This document shows, piece by piece, positions 10,641 through 24,082 of a DNA stretch of 64,000 nucleotides. Origin of the DNA: Notolepis coatsorum (Eukaryota > Chordata > Actinopteri > Aulopiformes > Paralepididae). The notes beneath the pieces are model-generated. The model searched no databases, was not told the DNA's origin, and worked only from the letters and a program-made list of their open reading frames with translations. The first letter of the stretch is position 1. The number at the start of each line of letters is the position of its first letter. The stretch lies in contig OZ020590.1 in assembly GCA_963971535.1 (NCBI GenBank), forward strand, positions 151,642,034 to 151,706,033, written 5' to 3'. A program made the position numbers and the translations under genes.

Positions 10641-11063
10641 CATGTTGGTAAGTACACACATCTCTCTTATCATTCAGGATAGACTGAGCTATATGAATCA
10701 GACATTAGAATATAAAACATTAGAAAATACAACATTAGAATAAAACATTAGAAAATACAATTGACCAAAAACATCACAACATACCTGTCAAGCATAATAA
10801 ATATACAATGCCGTCAGCCTTAAGCACATCCATGTTGGTAAGTACACACATTTCTGTGGTAGGAGAAAACTCCAGTTAGAACACACACTTCTCAGCAGCG
10901 CCCGGTGTAAAGCCCCTCCCCTCCATGAATACTAGTTTACCAACGTGCTCATATAAGAGTTCGCGAAAACGGCCAAATCTCTTATAAACAGATACACAAC
11001 TGCACAACATCAAACCACTGTTCAAAACTAGGTTCATTACTTGGAAACCTATTTACAACATTC
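10641..11063. repeat. Y block of unit 1 (right part), contains a split 70-bp direct repeat
   Basis: This continues the Y block after the BEL/Pao insertion. A motif of about 70 bp (CTGTCAAGCAT...TTGGTAAGTACACACAT) occurs twice about 190 bp apart in units 2 and 3 (for example 32,080 and 32,273). In unit 1 the first copy was split by the BEL/Pao element. A short CTTCTTCTT tract at the right end is the (GAA)n tail of the next antisense LINE. No gene is visible. Confidence 0.8.
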
Positions 11064-11589
11064 TTCTTCTTCCATGAGTTAATGGCAGATCGCGACCACA
11101 AAAGGCGCATACCGCCACATACTGTACAATCCATTCAACCCCATAACACACAAAACAAAACCCCATCCCTAACATCACCACCCTATCCAAACCTAATCTA
11201 TGAGTCATTCATTGCCTCCTGTGGGCTGACTGGCTTTTTTGAACACTCACCACCACCTCCCATAACTCTCTTACTTGATCACTCACAACAACCTTCTTCC
11301 CTAACTTCCCTAACTCCCTTGATACTTGCCCCATTGTCAACCCCTTCATACCCATGTCTAGTACTGCTGCTTCAACTACTAACTTTAACCTCTCTGTCCT
11401 ACTGCTAACCATCACTATTGTATTCACTACTCTTGTCACAAATGCCACTATCTCCAACTTCTCCCCCCACACCCTCTCTTTCTCCTCCTGTACTTCCTCG
11501 ACTGACAAATGCCCTTTTCTAAACCCCTGATCCTCACCTTGCTTCCCCTGATCCTCCTGCACTACTCTTACTGCCAAATGCCCTTCTCC

Positions 11590-12593
11590 TAGAGCCATAT
11601 GAAATCCGTTTTATTATTTTCCAAATTCCATTTTATTTTTTCCCAAATTCTGTTTTTTCCGTTTTAATATTTCAGAATTCTGTATATTGCTTTTTATGCT
11701 CATTTTACCATCAGAAATAGTGTCTAATAAGTGGGAATGAATAAATGTCCACAATTGAATATGATATAACAGTCCATTTAATGTTTTTAAGTGCTGCAAC
11801 TCAGAAATACAGTTCAATTTTACACAATACTTTTCAAATAATATTGTGACAAAATAAAAATACACATTTCAAGTGTAAACAATAGATACAGCTACTACTG
11901 ACATTATCACAATGACAATGTCGGTAGCCTAGCTATATCTATTATATTGTGATGAAATATAGTAATGCATAATTTAGGCACCTTTAGTTTATTTCGTTTA
12001 TAAAGGGCAGTGTATAATGACAATCGTTTGCATTAAACAAATGGATGAGTGCACCAGATTTAGCAAGAAGCTATCATTTCCATCTATAGTCCTATGTACT
12101 GTAACGTTTCATAGCTATTTAAGTTTATTTAGTTTATAAAGGACAGTGTATAATGACAATCGTTTGCATTAAACAAATGGATGGGTGCACTAGATTTAGC
12201 AAGAAGCTATCACAATAGTGTCGCAAGTGTTTTTGTGGCTCCAGTCCACGGAACGTTGACATAATTTGCAAAACACCTTATCGCCGGAGGCATAAAAGTC
12301 ATTAGGATACTGCTCTGCTCTGAATTGAGGGCTTATTGGGGAATTTCTTAGCTTCTTGACGATGTTAACACTGAAGCAGCCAGACGCTTGGAGACTGCGG
12401 TGTTGTGTGTAACCCGCTCTAGCGTCCGCCTCCCCGGTCGCGTGTGCACCAAACGTTCCACCCAAAAACGGAATTTCAGTCCAGTTTAGGCCAAATTCTG
12501 CAATATTCCACGTTTTGCAGTTGATTCCATTTTTATTGGTTAATTCCACGATTCCGTCCGCGATTCCGTGAACTCGGATTTCATATGGCTCTA
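11590..12593. mobile_element. hAT element with transposase N-terminal remnant
   Basis: Inverted ends TAGAGCCATATGAAATCCG and the 8-bp duplication CCTTCTCC (11,582-11,589 and 12,594-12,601) define a hAT insertion. Units 2 and 3 have the empty site (for example 48,720). On the minus strand 12,196-12,549 encodes a fragment with CKLCQRSVDW preceded by NDFYASGDK. This resembles the BED-type zinc finger at the start of hAT transposases and the related CGGBP1-like proteins; the final zinc ligands and the catalytic domain are missing. Confidence 0.9.
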
Positions 12594-12808
12594 CCTTCTC
12601 CTTCCTTACCTTGCTTTCCCTGTCCTACCTTCCTAACTGCCTCTGCATACGAAATCCTATCATCCCTTCTCACCTGCTGGACCACTACCTCTCGCTTCAT
12701 CGCCTCACAACCCCAATACGCTACACTATGCTTCCCACCACAACTACAACACCTCGGCTCCACTCCCAGGTCACACTCCCCATACTCATGCTCCCCACTA
12801 CATCTAGC

Positions 12809-14144
12809 CCTGTTTCTATCCTTACATCCATCTCGAAAGTCATGGAAAAAAATAGTATACGAACAGGTCGAAAAGTACCTTACGGATAAAAATCTAATCT
12901 ACGAATTCCAATCTGGCTTCAGAACATCCCACTCCACTGACACATGCCTTCTCTATTTGAACGACCACATCAAGCAAGAGGTGGACGCGGGCAAATACTG
13001 CGGCATGGTCATGCTAGACCTACAAAAGGCCTTCGACACTGTCAATCACACCATTCTGATTGACAAGCTAAAAGCAATTGGTTTTGATAGTTTATCAGTG
13101 AGCTGGATACAATCCTACCTGGAGGGGAGAGAACAGATGGTGGAGGTAAACGGTACCCTATCCCCCCCCCTCACAGTGAACTGTGGTGTTCCACAAGGAA
13201 GCATACTAGGACCACTACTGTTCCTAATTTATGCAAATGACATGTCGTCAGCTTGTGACTGCAACTTGTTCCTGTTTGCGGACGACTCAGCCCTGCTGGT
13301 CTCTGACAAGAACAAGTTACAGGTTGAAAAAACCCTCAGCTCGGAACTAGGCAAAATCTGCATATGGCTCGCCGACAACAAACTATCATTACACATGGGC
13401 AAAACAGAGTCCATTCTCTTCGGTTCAAATAACAAACTCAGCAAAACAGACGGCTTCTCAGTTACAGTGGGTGACAATATTGTCACAAGGAAAGATGAAA
13501 TTACCTACCTAGGTTCCATCCTAGAGGCTAATCTTTCCTGTGACAAAATGGCATCCAATGTAATAAAAAAAGTCAATCAACGAACTCGATTCTTGTACCG
13601 GATCTCCTCCCTGGTAAACAAGAATACCCTGAAGACTCTGGCAGGAGCACTCATTCAAGGGTACTACGACTATGCTTGCACCTCATGGTACCAAAGCACC
13701 TCAAAGGCACTAAAAACCAAATTACAAACATCTCAAAACAAACTAGTCAGACTACTGCTTGACCTGACTCCTAGAACCCACCTCACCCCTGCACACTTTG
13801 CCAACCTAGGATGGCTTAGAGTAGACAACAGAGTACAGCAACTTGCAATGGGCCTGGTCTACAAGATACACTACACGACCAAGGTACCCATGTACATGTC
13901 AAAATACTTCCCAAAGGTCAGTGAATACCACGATCACAACACCAGAGGGAGCTCCACAAATCATGTAAAACCCAGATTCGGCTCAAACAAGGGACTAAAC
14001 ATGTTTCGCAATTATGCCACAACAATGTGGAACGCCCTACCCAAAGCTGTAAAGGAATGTAAATCACTACCCACCTTCAAAAACACTCTCAAAGAACACC
14101 TACGGGAGACTGCAATTCAAAACTGGCCCCTACAAATGTCCTAA
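12809..14144 (+). pseudogene. LINE reverse transcriptase, longest copy in the window
   Basis: The domain opens with PVSILTSISKVMEK, then an A-run near 12,847 with one extra A shifts the frame, after which reading is open to the stop at 14,144. RT motifs follow in order: LDLQKAFDTV, GVPQGSILGPLLF, the catalytic FADD at about 13,275-13,286, and LADNKLSLH. A long C-terminal region (LTPAHF.NLGWLRVD to FKNTLKEHLRE) is shared by all LINE copies here. The upstream antisense ORF1 sequence that happens to be in frame is not part of it. No endonuclease is present because of 5' truncation. Confidence 0.9.
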
Positions 14145-14208
14145 CCCAGTTGTACAATAAAGACCAAGCATGGCTTTGTCAGTATTCCAATGTACAGCCC
14201 CACACAAC

Positions 14209-14845
14209 TAGGGCTGGGCGATATGACGATATTATATAAATATCGGGTACAGTTCATTAACGATACACTTTTTCAACGTATCGTGGATATCGTGATGTTT
14301 TGCCCAAGAGGATTGTGTCGCGTCAATCTGTCCACACGTTACTCGTTCATATCTCAGCCCGTGCTGAGATATGCCCATTCCGCGGTCTGTTAATAAAGTT
14401 TTCAATCAGACAGATGTATGGAAAGGCTTTTATTATAACATTCGTTGTAGTAAAATCATTATGCCTCATTTAGTCATCCTGTTGAGCACTGGTCTCCTAC
14501 TCGACGGCCGCGGGGAGCTAACGTTAGTAGCTTTGTTGACGTTGTTCAGCCACAGGACATTCAGGAAGTAAAAAAACTAGGAGCTTGCCGATTGGTGCTA
14601 AGAACAGCAGGGCGGGTGCAAGCGCTGTGACGTAATTGGCAGACTCGACTGTCAATCAAAATTATATGTTTCCGTCAGAATGAATGAGTGAAGACTTTGT
14701 TAAAGGGTTGCAGAATGGGTACAATACAGTACAGGAGGATGAAGACCAGAAAAAGACTTTCGACTTTTTTACATAAGGGTCCTCCATTTTCAATTCATCA
14801 AAACATTTAGAGACATACATATATACAGTAGTTTCATTAAAATGC

Positions 14846-14877
<32 letters not shown>

Positions 14878-15268
14878 TAAAACTTTATTAACATATTGCA
14901 GAATGGGTACAGTACAGCTCAATACATACAATTGTTAAGGGGATGCAGACCAGAGAAAGACTTTAGTCTTGTTTACATCAGGGTCCCCCATTTTCAATTC
15001 ATCATATTTCATATCTAAATCATATAATATCTCATTGCTAAATATATGCAATATATAATCTAATAATCTAAATCTAATATAAAAATGCTAAATGCATGGG
15101 TATTTTATTTGGTCTTTAATGTTAGCTTGCAAAATCAAATACTGTCTTGGTAAGCCTCATAATGAATTGTTTGGGGTAAAAAAGAAAAACATCGTGATGT
15201 GTATCGTGTATCGCCGAAAGGTCAGAAAATATCGTGATATCATATTTAGGCCATATCGCCCAGCCCTA
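14209..15268. mobile_element. Non-autonomous hAT element, copy 2 (inverted relative to copy 1)
   Basis: The sequence is nearly identical to 1,476-2,533 but reversed, with the same TAGGGCTGGGCGATATG ends. The flanking 8-mers are CACACAAC (14,201-14,208) and CACCCAAC (15,269-15,276), which differ at one base. It sits in the 3' UTR of the LINE. It contains the same embedded LINE tails, here antisense to the host LINE. Confidence 0.92.
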
Positions 15269-16452
15269 CACCCAACCCCACCCCACCTACCCAACCTCCT
15301 CCAATGTACAGTTTCCATGTCAAATGTATGTCAGTATTCCACTGTACAGTGTCCCCCCCCCCCCCTACCCCCCCCCCTACCTCCAATGTACAGCCCCACC
15401 CCACCTACCCAACCTCCCCCAATGCACAGTTTCTATGTCAAATGTATATACTCTTCTTCTGGATTTTTTTAGTATCACAAACAGTACTGTATTTGAAAAT
15501 CTGGTATGTCATAAATGTATAGATGTAGCAGTACTGTCTATCTGTATGTCATGTGTCATATGATGAATTGAAAATGGGGGACCCTGATGGAAACAAGACG
15601 AAAGTCTCTCAGGTCTGCATCCTCTTAACAATTGTATGTATTGAGCTGTACTGTACTGTACCCATTCTGCAATCTGTTAATAAACTTTTCAATCAATCAA
15701 TCAATCAAGCACATATCTGTCCCTTCCTACATGACCTAGCTATATGACCAAACTCCTGGCACCTGTAACACCTCAACGGTTTCGGCACAAACTCCCTAAC
15801 CCTATATGCCAAAAACCCTAAAAATACTCTTGGACTAACCTCACCCTCAAACTGAATAACTATCGTCCCTGTCACCTCCTTCTCTACACCTGTCTTCATC
15901 CTATCTACACTCTTAACTTTCCCATTACGTTTGTCACTCCTCAACTCTTCTAACAGCTGCTCCATACTAACCTTAATTGGAATTCCACTCATCACCCCCT
16001 TGCACCCACCATCCCTTTTCTCCCCTACTATCACTACTCTACAGACCTTCACTTTGCCAATGCTCTTCATTTCCCTTGCCTTCTCTACCTGCACTACACT
16101 TACACACCCTATAGACAAGTTCCCATCGTCTAACACCTTTCCGTACCTTACCTCTCCTAACTGTGCTCTAATGAGTTTTGACAGCTGACTCGGCTCTATG
16201 TTCCTAACTCCGTCTACTCCCTCAAATCGCACCACTACATTCAACCCTACAAACTCCTTCTCTACCCTCATCCTCTGACCCACTCAAGCTATCTCCCCTC
16301 TTTCTTCCTCTTACTCCCCTTCCCCCCACTTTCCCTGCTCTTTTTCCCCACCTCTCCCTCGTTTTCCTCTCCTACTCTACACTCCATATCACTAGCCATC
16401 CCCTCTCCTTCATCACGGCCATCACTGTTGGAATTGCACTTGCTTGCTCTAC

Positions 16453-18217
16453 GGTCCGTGTACGTTTTGATAGTTCGTTTTTCGTTTCAAAAGGAAAAAC
16501 GAAAAAACGAAAAAAAACGGAAATACGAGGTGTTTCCTATTTCCGTTTGAAACCAAAATCGAAAAAACGGGGAAAAACTGAAATACGGACCTGTTTTTCG
16601 TATTTTGGTATCAGAATCAAATGAAAAAAAGGAGTCAATAATGGGCCGTGTACGTTTTGATAGTTCGTTTTTCGTTTTTGATGTGAAGAATGGAGAACGG
16701 AACCACGTGACAAGTACATTTTTCAATGTAAAAGCCATGCACAATCTAACGTTAACGAATATGTATAACGTTATGAATAAATACATAAATACATGCATAC
16801 AGATCTATACCAGGGTAACGTTATGATACATACATTTTTTGTTTTGTGCATTTCATTTAGACATGATATTTTATGTGAAGTAATAGCCTGATAATATGGA
16901 AATAGCCTGTGTGGTCTGTATCCTAGTTCAGTGCAGTGGTCGGCAATAGGCGGCTCGCAGACCGAAATAGGTCCGCCAGCAATAATATCTGCCGATCAGA
17001 TTATTTTGAGAATATGATTTGTGATGAAGACTCGCTTTATTGTATCGGAATCGGGAGACTTAGGTAAAGTTAGAAAGATATTCACAGATTCGAATTTCCG
17101 CATCAATAATTCTTAAGCGAAATGTTTTTAAAACACAAAGGACACCTCTTTCCTATCGTAGTAAGGTAGACAATGAGCTACAACCTTACTTTCACCTAAA
17201 CGAGGCGAGCCGGCCTCGGAGCTGTACATTTAATAACTAATAATAATAAATTGATCTATATGTGCAGTCGGCCTTGACGAGGCAAGTGCGCAGCCAGGGA
17301 CCGTCTAAAAAGTGCAACACCGAAAAGAGGCACTGCAAAAAGATTGATTGATTGATTGAAAAGTTTATTAACAGATTGCAGAATGGGTACAGTACAGTAC
17401 AGCTCAATACATACAATTGTTAAGGGGATGCAGACCAGAGAAAGACTTTCGTCTTGTTTACATCAGGGTCCCCCATTTTCAATTCATCATAACATATATG
17501 ACATACATGACATACAGATAGACAGTACTGCTACATCTATACATTTATGACATATCAGATTTGCAAATACAGTACTGTTTGTGATACAAAAATTTCCAGA
17601 AAAAGAGTATACATTTGGCGTAGAAACTGTACATTGGAGGAGGTTGGGTGGGTGGGGTGGGGTTGGGTGGGTGAGGGCTGTACATTGGAGGTGGGGGGGG
17701 GGTGGGGTGGGGTTGGGTAGGGGACACACACATTTTACACTGTACATTGGAATACTGACAAAGCCTTACTTGGTCATTTACTGTACAACTAGGTTAGGAC
17801 ATTTGTAGGGGCCAGTTTCGAATTGCAGTCTCACGTAGGTGTTCTTTGAGAGTGTTTTTGAAAGTGGGTAGTGATTCACATTCCTTTACAGCTTTAGGTA
17901 GGGCGTTCCACATTGATGTGGCATAATTGCGAAACGTCACGTGTTTAGTCCCTTGTTTGAGCCGAATCTGGGTTTTACATGATTTGTGGAGCTCCCTCTG
18001 GTGTTGTGATCGTGGTATTCACTGACCTTTGGGAAGTATTTTGACATGTACATGGGTACCTTGGTCGCGTAGTGTATCTTGTAGACCAGGCCCATTGCAA
18101 GTTGCTGTACTCTGTCGTCTACTCTAAGCCAGTGTTTCTCAACTGGTGGGTCGCGACCCAAAAGTGGGTCGCGGGGCCATTTTGAGTGGGTCGCGGATGT
18201 GATTTTTTTTTTTTTTT
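16453..18217 (+). repeat. Left arm of the giant palindrome
   Basis: This arm is the reverse complement of 21,522-23,286 with only scattered differences. The outer 190 bp are themselves rich in self-complementary CGTTTTTCG/CGAAAAACG motifs, and the terminal CCGTGTACGTTTTGATAGTTCG recurs as a direct repeat at about 16,646. The inner part is an antisense LINE 3' half (17,345-18,127) and the end of a hAT element (from 18,128) with one copy of its target site, ending in a T-run. Confidence 0.92.
17345..18127 (-). mobile_element. LINE 3' fragment in the left palindrome arm
   Basis: On the minus strand this encodes the extreme C-terminus of the LINE RT (about 17,915-18,127), followed by the 3' UTR and a (CAAT)n tail near 17,345. 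It is the mirror copy of 21,591-22,403. The break at 18,127 is the hAT target site CTCTAAGC, so the inverted duplication happened after the hAT had entered this LINE. Confidence 0.88.
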
Positions 18218-19332
18218 TTTAATAACTTTTTTGTGGCAGAATATTGTAGAGTGAACGATTGTGGGTCATGCGCATTCGTGCGCAAGCACAGGAGCGCTGT
18301 CAGCAGAATTCAGCAGAGTAGTTGTTTTTAATCTAATTGTTAATACATATGTATCGCTATCAAAGAATGCTCCCACTACAGAATCATTTTATATGACCTC
18401 ACTACTCACTCCATGTATACTGTATGCATATGGTGAGCATATTTTTATACTCTATCATAACATTTTTATGTAAGATTTCTGGGGTAAGGTATTTCAATAC
18501 ACCAATATATAGCTATCAAATAAACTCAGAATTCAGGGAACAAAACTGTTGCTTTTAACCATGGATTTATTTATATACACTCCATGTATACTGTATGCAT
18601 ATGTTGAACAAAAAAAACATTGAACAACATGTTATCAGTTATCAACATTCAAACTTATTTACAGTATTTATTTACAGTTTTGATTGTACAGTTGTACAGT
18701 TCCCCCCCCCACCCACCCACCCAACCACCTCCAATGTACAATTCCCCCCCCCCCACCCAACCTCCTCCAATGTACAGTTTCTACGTCAAATGTATATATA
18801 CTCTCTTTTCTGGACTCTTTTGGTATCACAAACAGTACTCAAATTTGAACATCTGGTATGTCATAAATGTCTAGATGTAGCAGTACTGTCTATCTGTATG
18901 TTGTGTATGTCATATATGTCCTGATTAATTGAAAATGGGGGACCCTGATGTAAACTCTCTGGTCTGCATCCCCTTATTATTGTGTGTATTGAGCCGTACT
19001 GTACTGTAGTCTGTACCCATTCTGCAATATACTGTATCTTAGTCAGGTACAAGCCTAGTGTACAATTACATGCAAATATTTACATGCTTATACAGTAATA
19101 AGTTATGTATGTACAAATATGCGGTCCACCTGTTCTCCATTGCTATACAGACCAGGGTCGGGATAAGTATTATTAACACACAAGTGATTTTTGATGCATA
19201 AAAAGTGATATTATTAACACACAAGTGATTTTTGATGCATACAAAAGTGATTTTAAAACAAGATAACGCTAAACTCAGGCCTATATCTTTTTACAGCTGC
19301 GTGTTACAGCTGGATGTCGTCAGCTGGGAGTC
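18218..19332. repeat. Palindrome spacer, left part, with a LINE 3' tail
   Basis: About 18,690-19,045 is a plus-strand LINE 3' UTR and tail (CTCCAATGTACAG, GGGGGACCCTGATG, CCCATTCTGCAAT). Around it are AT-rich sequences of unknown origin. A 25-bp motif beginning ACTCCATGTATAC recurs at about 18,409 and 18,578, and a 32-bp motif beginning TATTATTAACACACAAG is tandemly doubled at about 19,168-19,240. No gene is seen. Confidence 0.7.
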
Positions 19333-19969
19333 ACATCGTCACAAGGAAGCATACTAGGATCGCTACTATTCCTAATTTATGCAAATGACATGTCGTCAGC
19401 TTGTGACTGCAACTTGTTCCTGTTTGCGGACGACTCAGCCCTGCTGGTCTCTGACAAGAACAAGTTACAGGTTGAAAAAGCCCTCAGCTCGGAACTAGGC
19501 AAAATCTGCATATGGCTCGCCGACAACAAACTATCATTACACATGGGCAAAACAGAGTCCATTCTCTTCGGTTCAAATAACAAACTCAGCAAGACCGACG
19601 GCTTCTCAGTTACAGTGGGTGACAATATTATCACAAGGAAAGATGAAATTACCTACCTGGGTTCCATCCTAGAGGCTAATCTTTCCTGTGACAAAATGGC
19701 ATCCAATGTAATAAAAAAAGTCAACCAACGAACGCGATTCTTGTACCAGATCTCCTCTCTGGTAAACAAGAATACCCTGAAGACTCTAGCAGGAGCACTC
19801 ATTCAAGGGTACTACGACTATGCTTGCACCTCATGGTACCAAAGCACCTCAAAGGCACTAAAAAACAAATTACAAACATCTCAAAACAAACTGGTCATAC
19901 TACTGCTTGACCTGACTCCTAGAACCCACCTCACCCCTGCCCACTTTGACAACCTAGGATGGCTTAGAG

Positions 19970-21590
<1,621 letters not shown>

Positions 21591-22360
21591 GCTTAGAGTA
21601 GACGACAGAGTACAGCAACTTGCAATGGGCCTGGTCTACAAGATACACTACGCGACCAAGGTACCCATGTACATGTCAAAATACTTCCCAAAGGTCAGTG
21701 AATACCACGATCACAACACCAGAGGGAGCTCCACAAATCATGTAAAACCCAGATTCGGCTCAAACAAGGGACTAAACACGTTTCGCAATTATGCCACATC
21801 AATGTGGAACGCCCTACCTAAAGCTGTAAAGGAATGTGAATCACTACCCACTTTCAAAAACACTCTCAAAGAACACCTACGTGAGACTGCAATTCGAAAC
21901 TGGCCCCTACAAATGTCCTAACCTAGTTGTACAGTAAATGACCAAGTAAGGCTTTGTCAGTATTCCAATGTACAGTGTAAAATGTGTGTGTGTCCCCTAC
22001 CCAACCCCACCCCCCCCCCCCCCCACCTCCAATGTACAGCCCTCACCCACCCAACCCCACCCCACCCACCCAACCTCCTCCAATGTACAGTTTCTACGCC
22101 AAATGTATATACACTCTTTTTCTGGAAATTTTTGTATCACAAACAGTACTGTATTTGCAAATCTGATATGTCATAAATGTATAGATGTAGCAGTACTGTC
22201 TATCTGTATGTCATGTATGTCATATATGTTATGATGAATTGAAAATGGGGGACCCTGATGTAAACAAGACGAAAGTCTTTCTCTGGTCTGCATCCCCTTA
22301 ACAATTGTATGTATTGAGCTGTACTGTACTGTACCCATTCTGCAATCTGTTAATAAACTT

Positions 22361-22403
<43 letters not shown>

Positions 22404-23569
22404 TTTTTGCAGTGCCTCTTTTCGGTGTTGCACTTTTTAGACGGTCCCTGGCTGCGCACTTGCCTCGTCAAGGCCGACTGCACATATAGATCAATTTATT
22501 ATTATTAGTTATTAAATGTACAGCTCCGAGGCCGGCTCGCCTCGTTTAGGTGAAAGTAAGGTTGTAGCTCATTGTCTACCTTACTACGATAGGAAAGAGG
22601 TGTCCTTTGTGTTTTAAAAACATTTCGCTTAAGAATTATTGACGCGGAAATTCGAATCTGTGAATATCTTTCTAACTTTACCTAAGTCTCCCGATTCCGA
22701 TACAATAAAGCGAGTCTTCATCACAAATCATATTCTCAAAATAATCTGATCGGCAGATATTATTGCTGGTGGACCTATTTCGGTCTGCGAGCCGCCTATT
22801 GCCGACCACTGCACTGAACTAGGATACAGACCACACAGGCTATTTCCATATTATTAGGCTATTACTTCACATAAAATATCATGTCTAAATGAAATGCACA
22901 AAACAAAAAATGTATGTATCATAACGTTACCCTGGTATAGATCTGTATGCATGTATTTATGTATTTACGTTATACATATTCGTTAACGTTAGATCGTGCA
23001 TGGCTTTTACATTGAAAAATGTACTTGTCACGTGGTTCCGTTCTCCATTCTTCACATCAAAAACGAAAAACGAACTATCAAAACGTACACGGCCCATTAT
23101 TGACTCCTTTTTTTCATTTGATTCTGATACCAAAATACGAAAAACAGGTCCGTATTTCAGTTTTCCCCCGTTTTTTCGATTTTGGTTTCAAACGGAAATA
23201 GGAAACACCTCGTATTTCCGTTTTTTTTTCGTTTTTTCGTTTTTCCTTTTGAAACGAAAAACGAACTATCAAAACGTACACGGACCCTCTACCCCCCCTG
23301 GCTCCCGACGTCGAACCCTGGGGGGAACTAGGGCCCGAAAACGGCGACATGCTTCGTTCACTCCTACTCCTACTTCTAGCTCCCGACCTCAAACCGTTGA
23401 GGGAAACAGGGCTCGGATGCGGCAAATCCCATACCATCAACTCGTCAACATGTGAACACAAGTCGCAAATCTCACAACCATCGTCGCCCAAACTCCAATC
23501 GTCAACACTACCACCACAACACATCCGATATTTCGGCATTCCCAACCTCCTCCTTCCCTTCTTCCCCAT

Positions 23570-24082
23570 CGCGCCGTCTCGTACTCTCAAGCCCCTATTT
23601 ACAACATTATCGGCTTAGACCAGAGATATATCATCAAGGTACAAGGATAGCTGCTTACCTCTTATCATTCAGGATAGAGTAGACTGAGGTTAGTAGGAAG
23701 CAGCACGTAAACTTTAAGCCAGATACCATACGTCGCCCACCAAAACGTCACTTCGATTTCAAAATAAAAGACCTATTTACAATAGTTGGTTGTCCCAAAT
23801 CATTCAGAATTTACAATAAACTAAAAACGGTAAACTAAAACAGCTGATCATTCTTCAAACCGTTACACAACTAATGCTGCTACTTCCTGATTGAGCCCCC
23901 CTCTGCGAGACACTCCTGCCTGACTCTGTACTCCTTGGTCACCCGCTGCCCCCTTTATTCAATTCCCTAACCACCTCCTCCAATGTCAGACCTTCCATAC
24001 CCAAATGTTGAACCGCTATCCTAACAATCATTTTAATTCTATCTGTTCTACCCTCAATCTTTGCCGCAGTATTAACTACCCC
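23570..24082 (-). repeat. 5' region of the unit 1 ORF1 element with a second ORF1 relic
   Basis: On the minus strand, upstream of ORF1, lies a non-coding leader with the recurring TTGTAAATAGG. Further upstream, about 23,920-24,082, is the C-terminal end of a diverged ORF1 homologue (VVNTAAKIEGRTDRI, GMEGLTLEEVVREL) ending in a TGA stop. It is cut at 24,082 by an antisense LINE tail. Homologous relics lie at about 36,575-36,720 and 53,510-53,671. Confidence 0.65.

Larger units (their letters stand above)
12809..15707 (+). mobile_element. 5'-truncated LINE (jockey/CR1/L2-like), with nested hAT
   Basis: Comparison with units 2 and 3 shows an insertion after CATCTAGC (ends 12,808) and before AGCACAT (15,708), so only about 3 bp (AGC) are duplicated. 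It holds the reverse transcriptase without endonuclease, then a 3' UTR rich in CCCACCC runs and the recurring TCCAATGTACAG, and ends in a (TCAA)n tail. A hAT element sits in its 3' UTR (14,209-15,268). The clade is uncertain between jockey, CR1, L2 and Daphne-like groups. Confidence 0.9.

Noticed and set aside
12585..12808. The upstream 74 codons of the 519-codon open frame ending at 14,144
   Set aside because: They are antisense ORF1 sequence fused by chance to the LINE reverse transcriptase; the LINE starts at 12,809.
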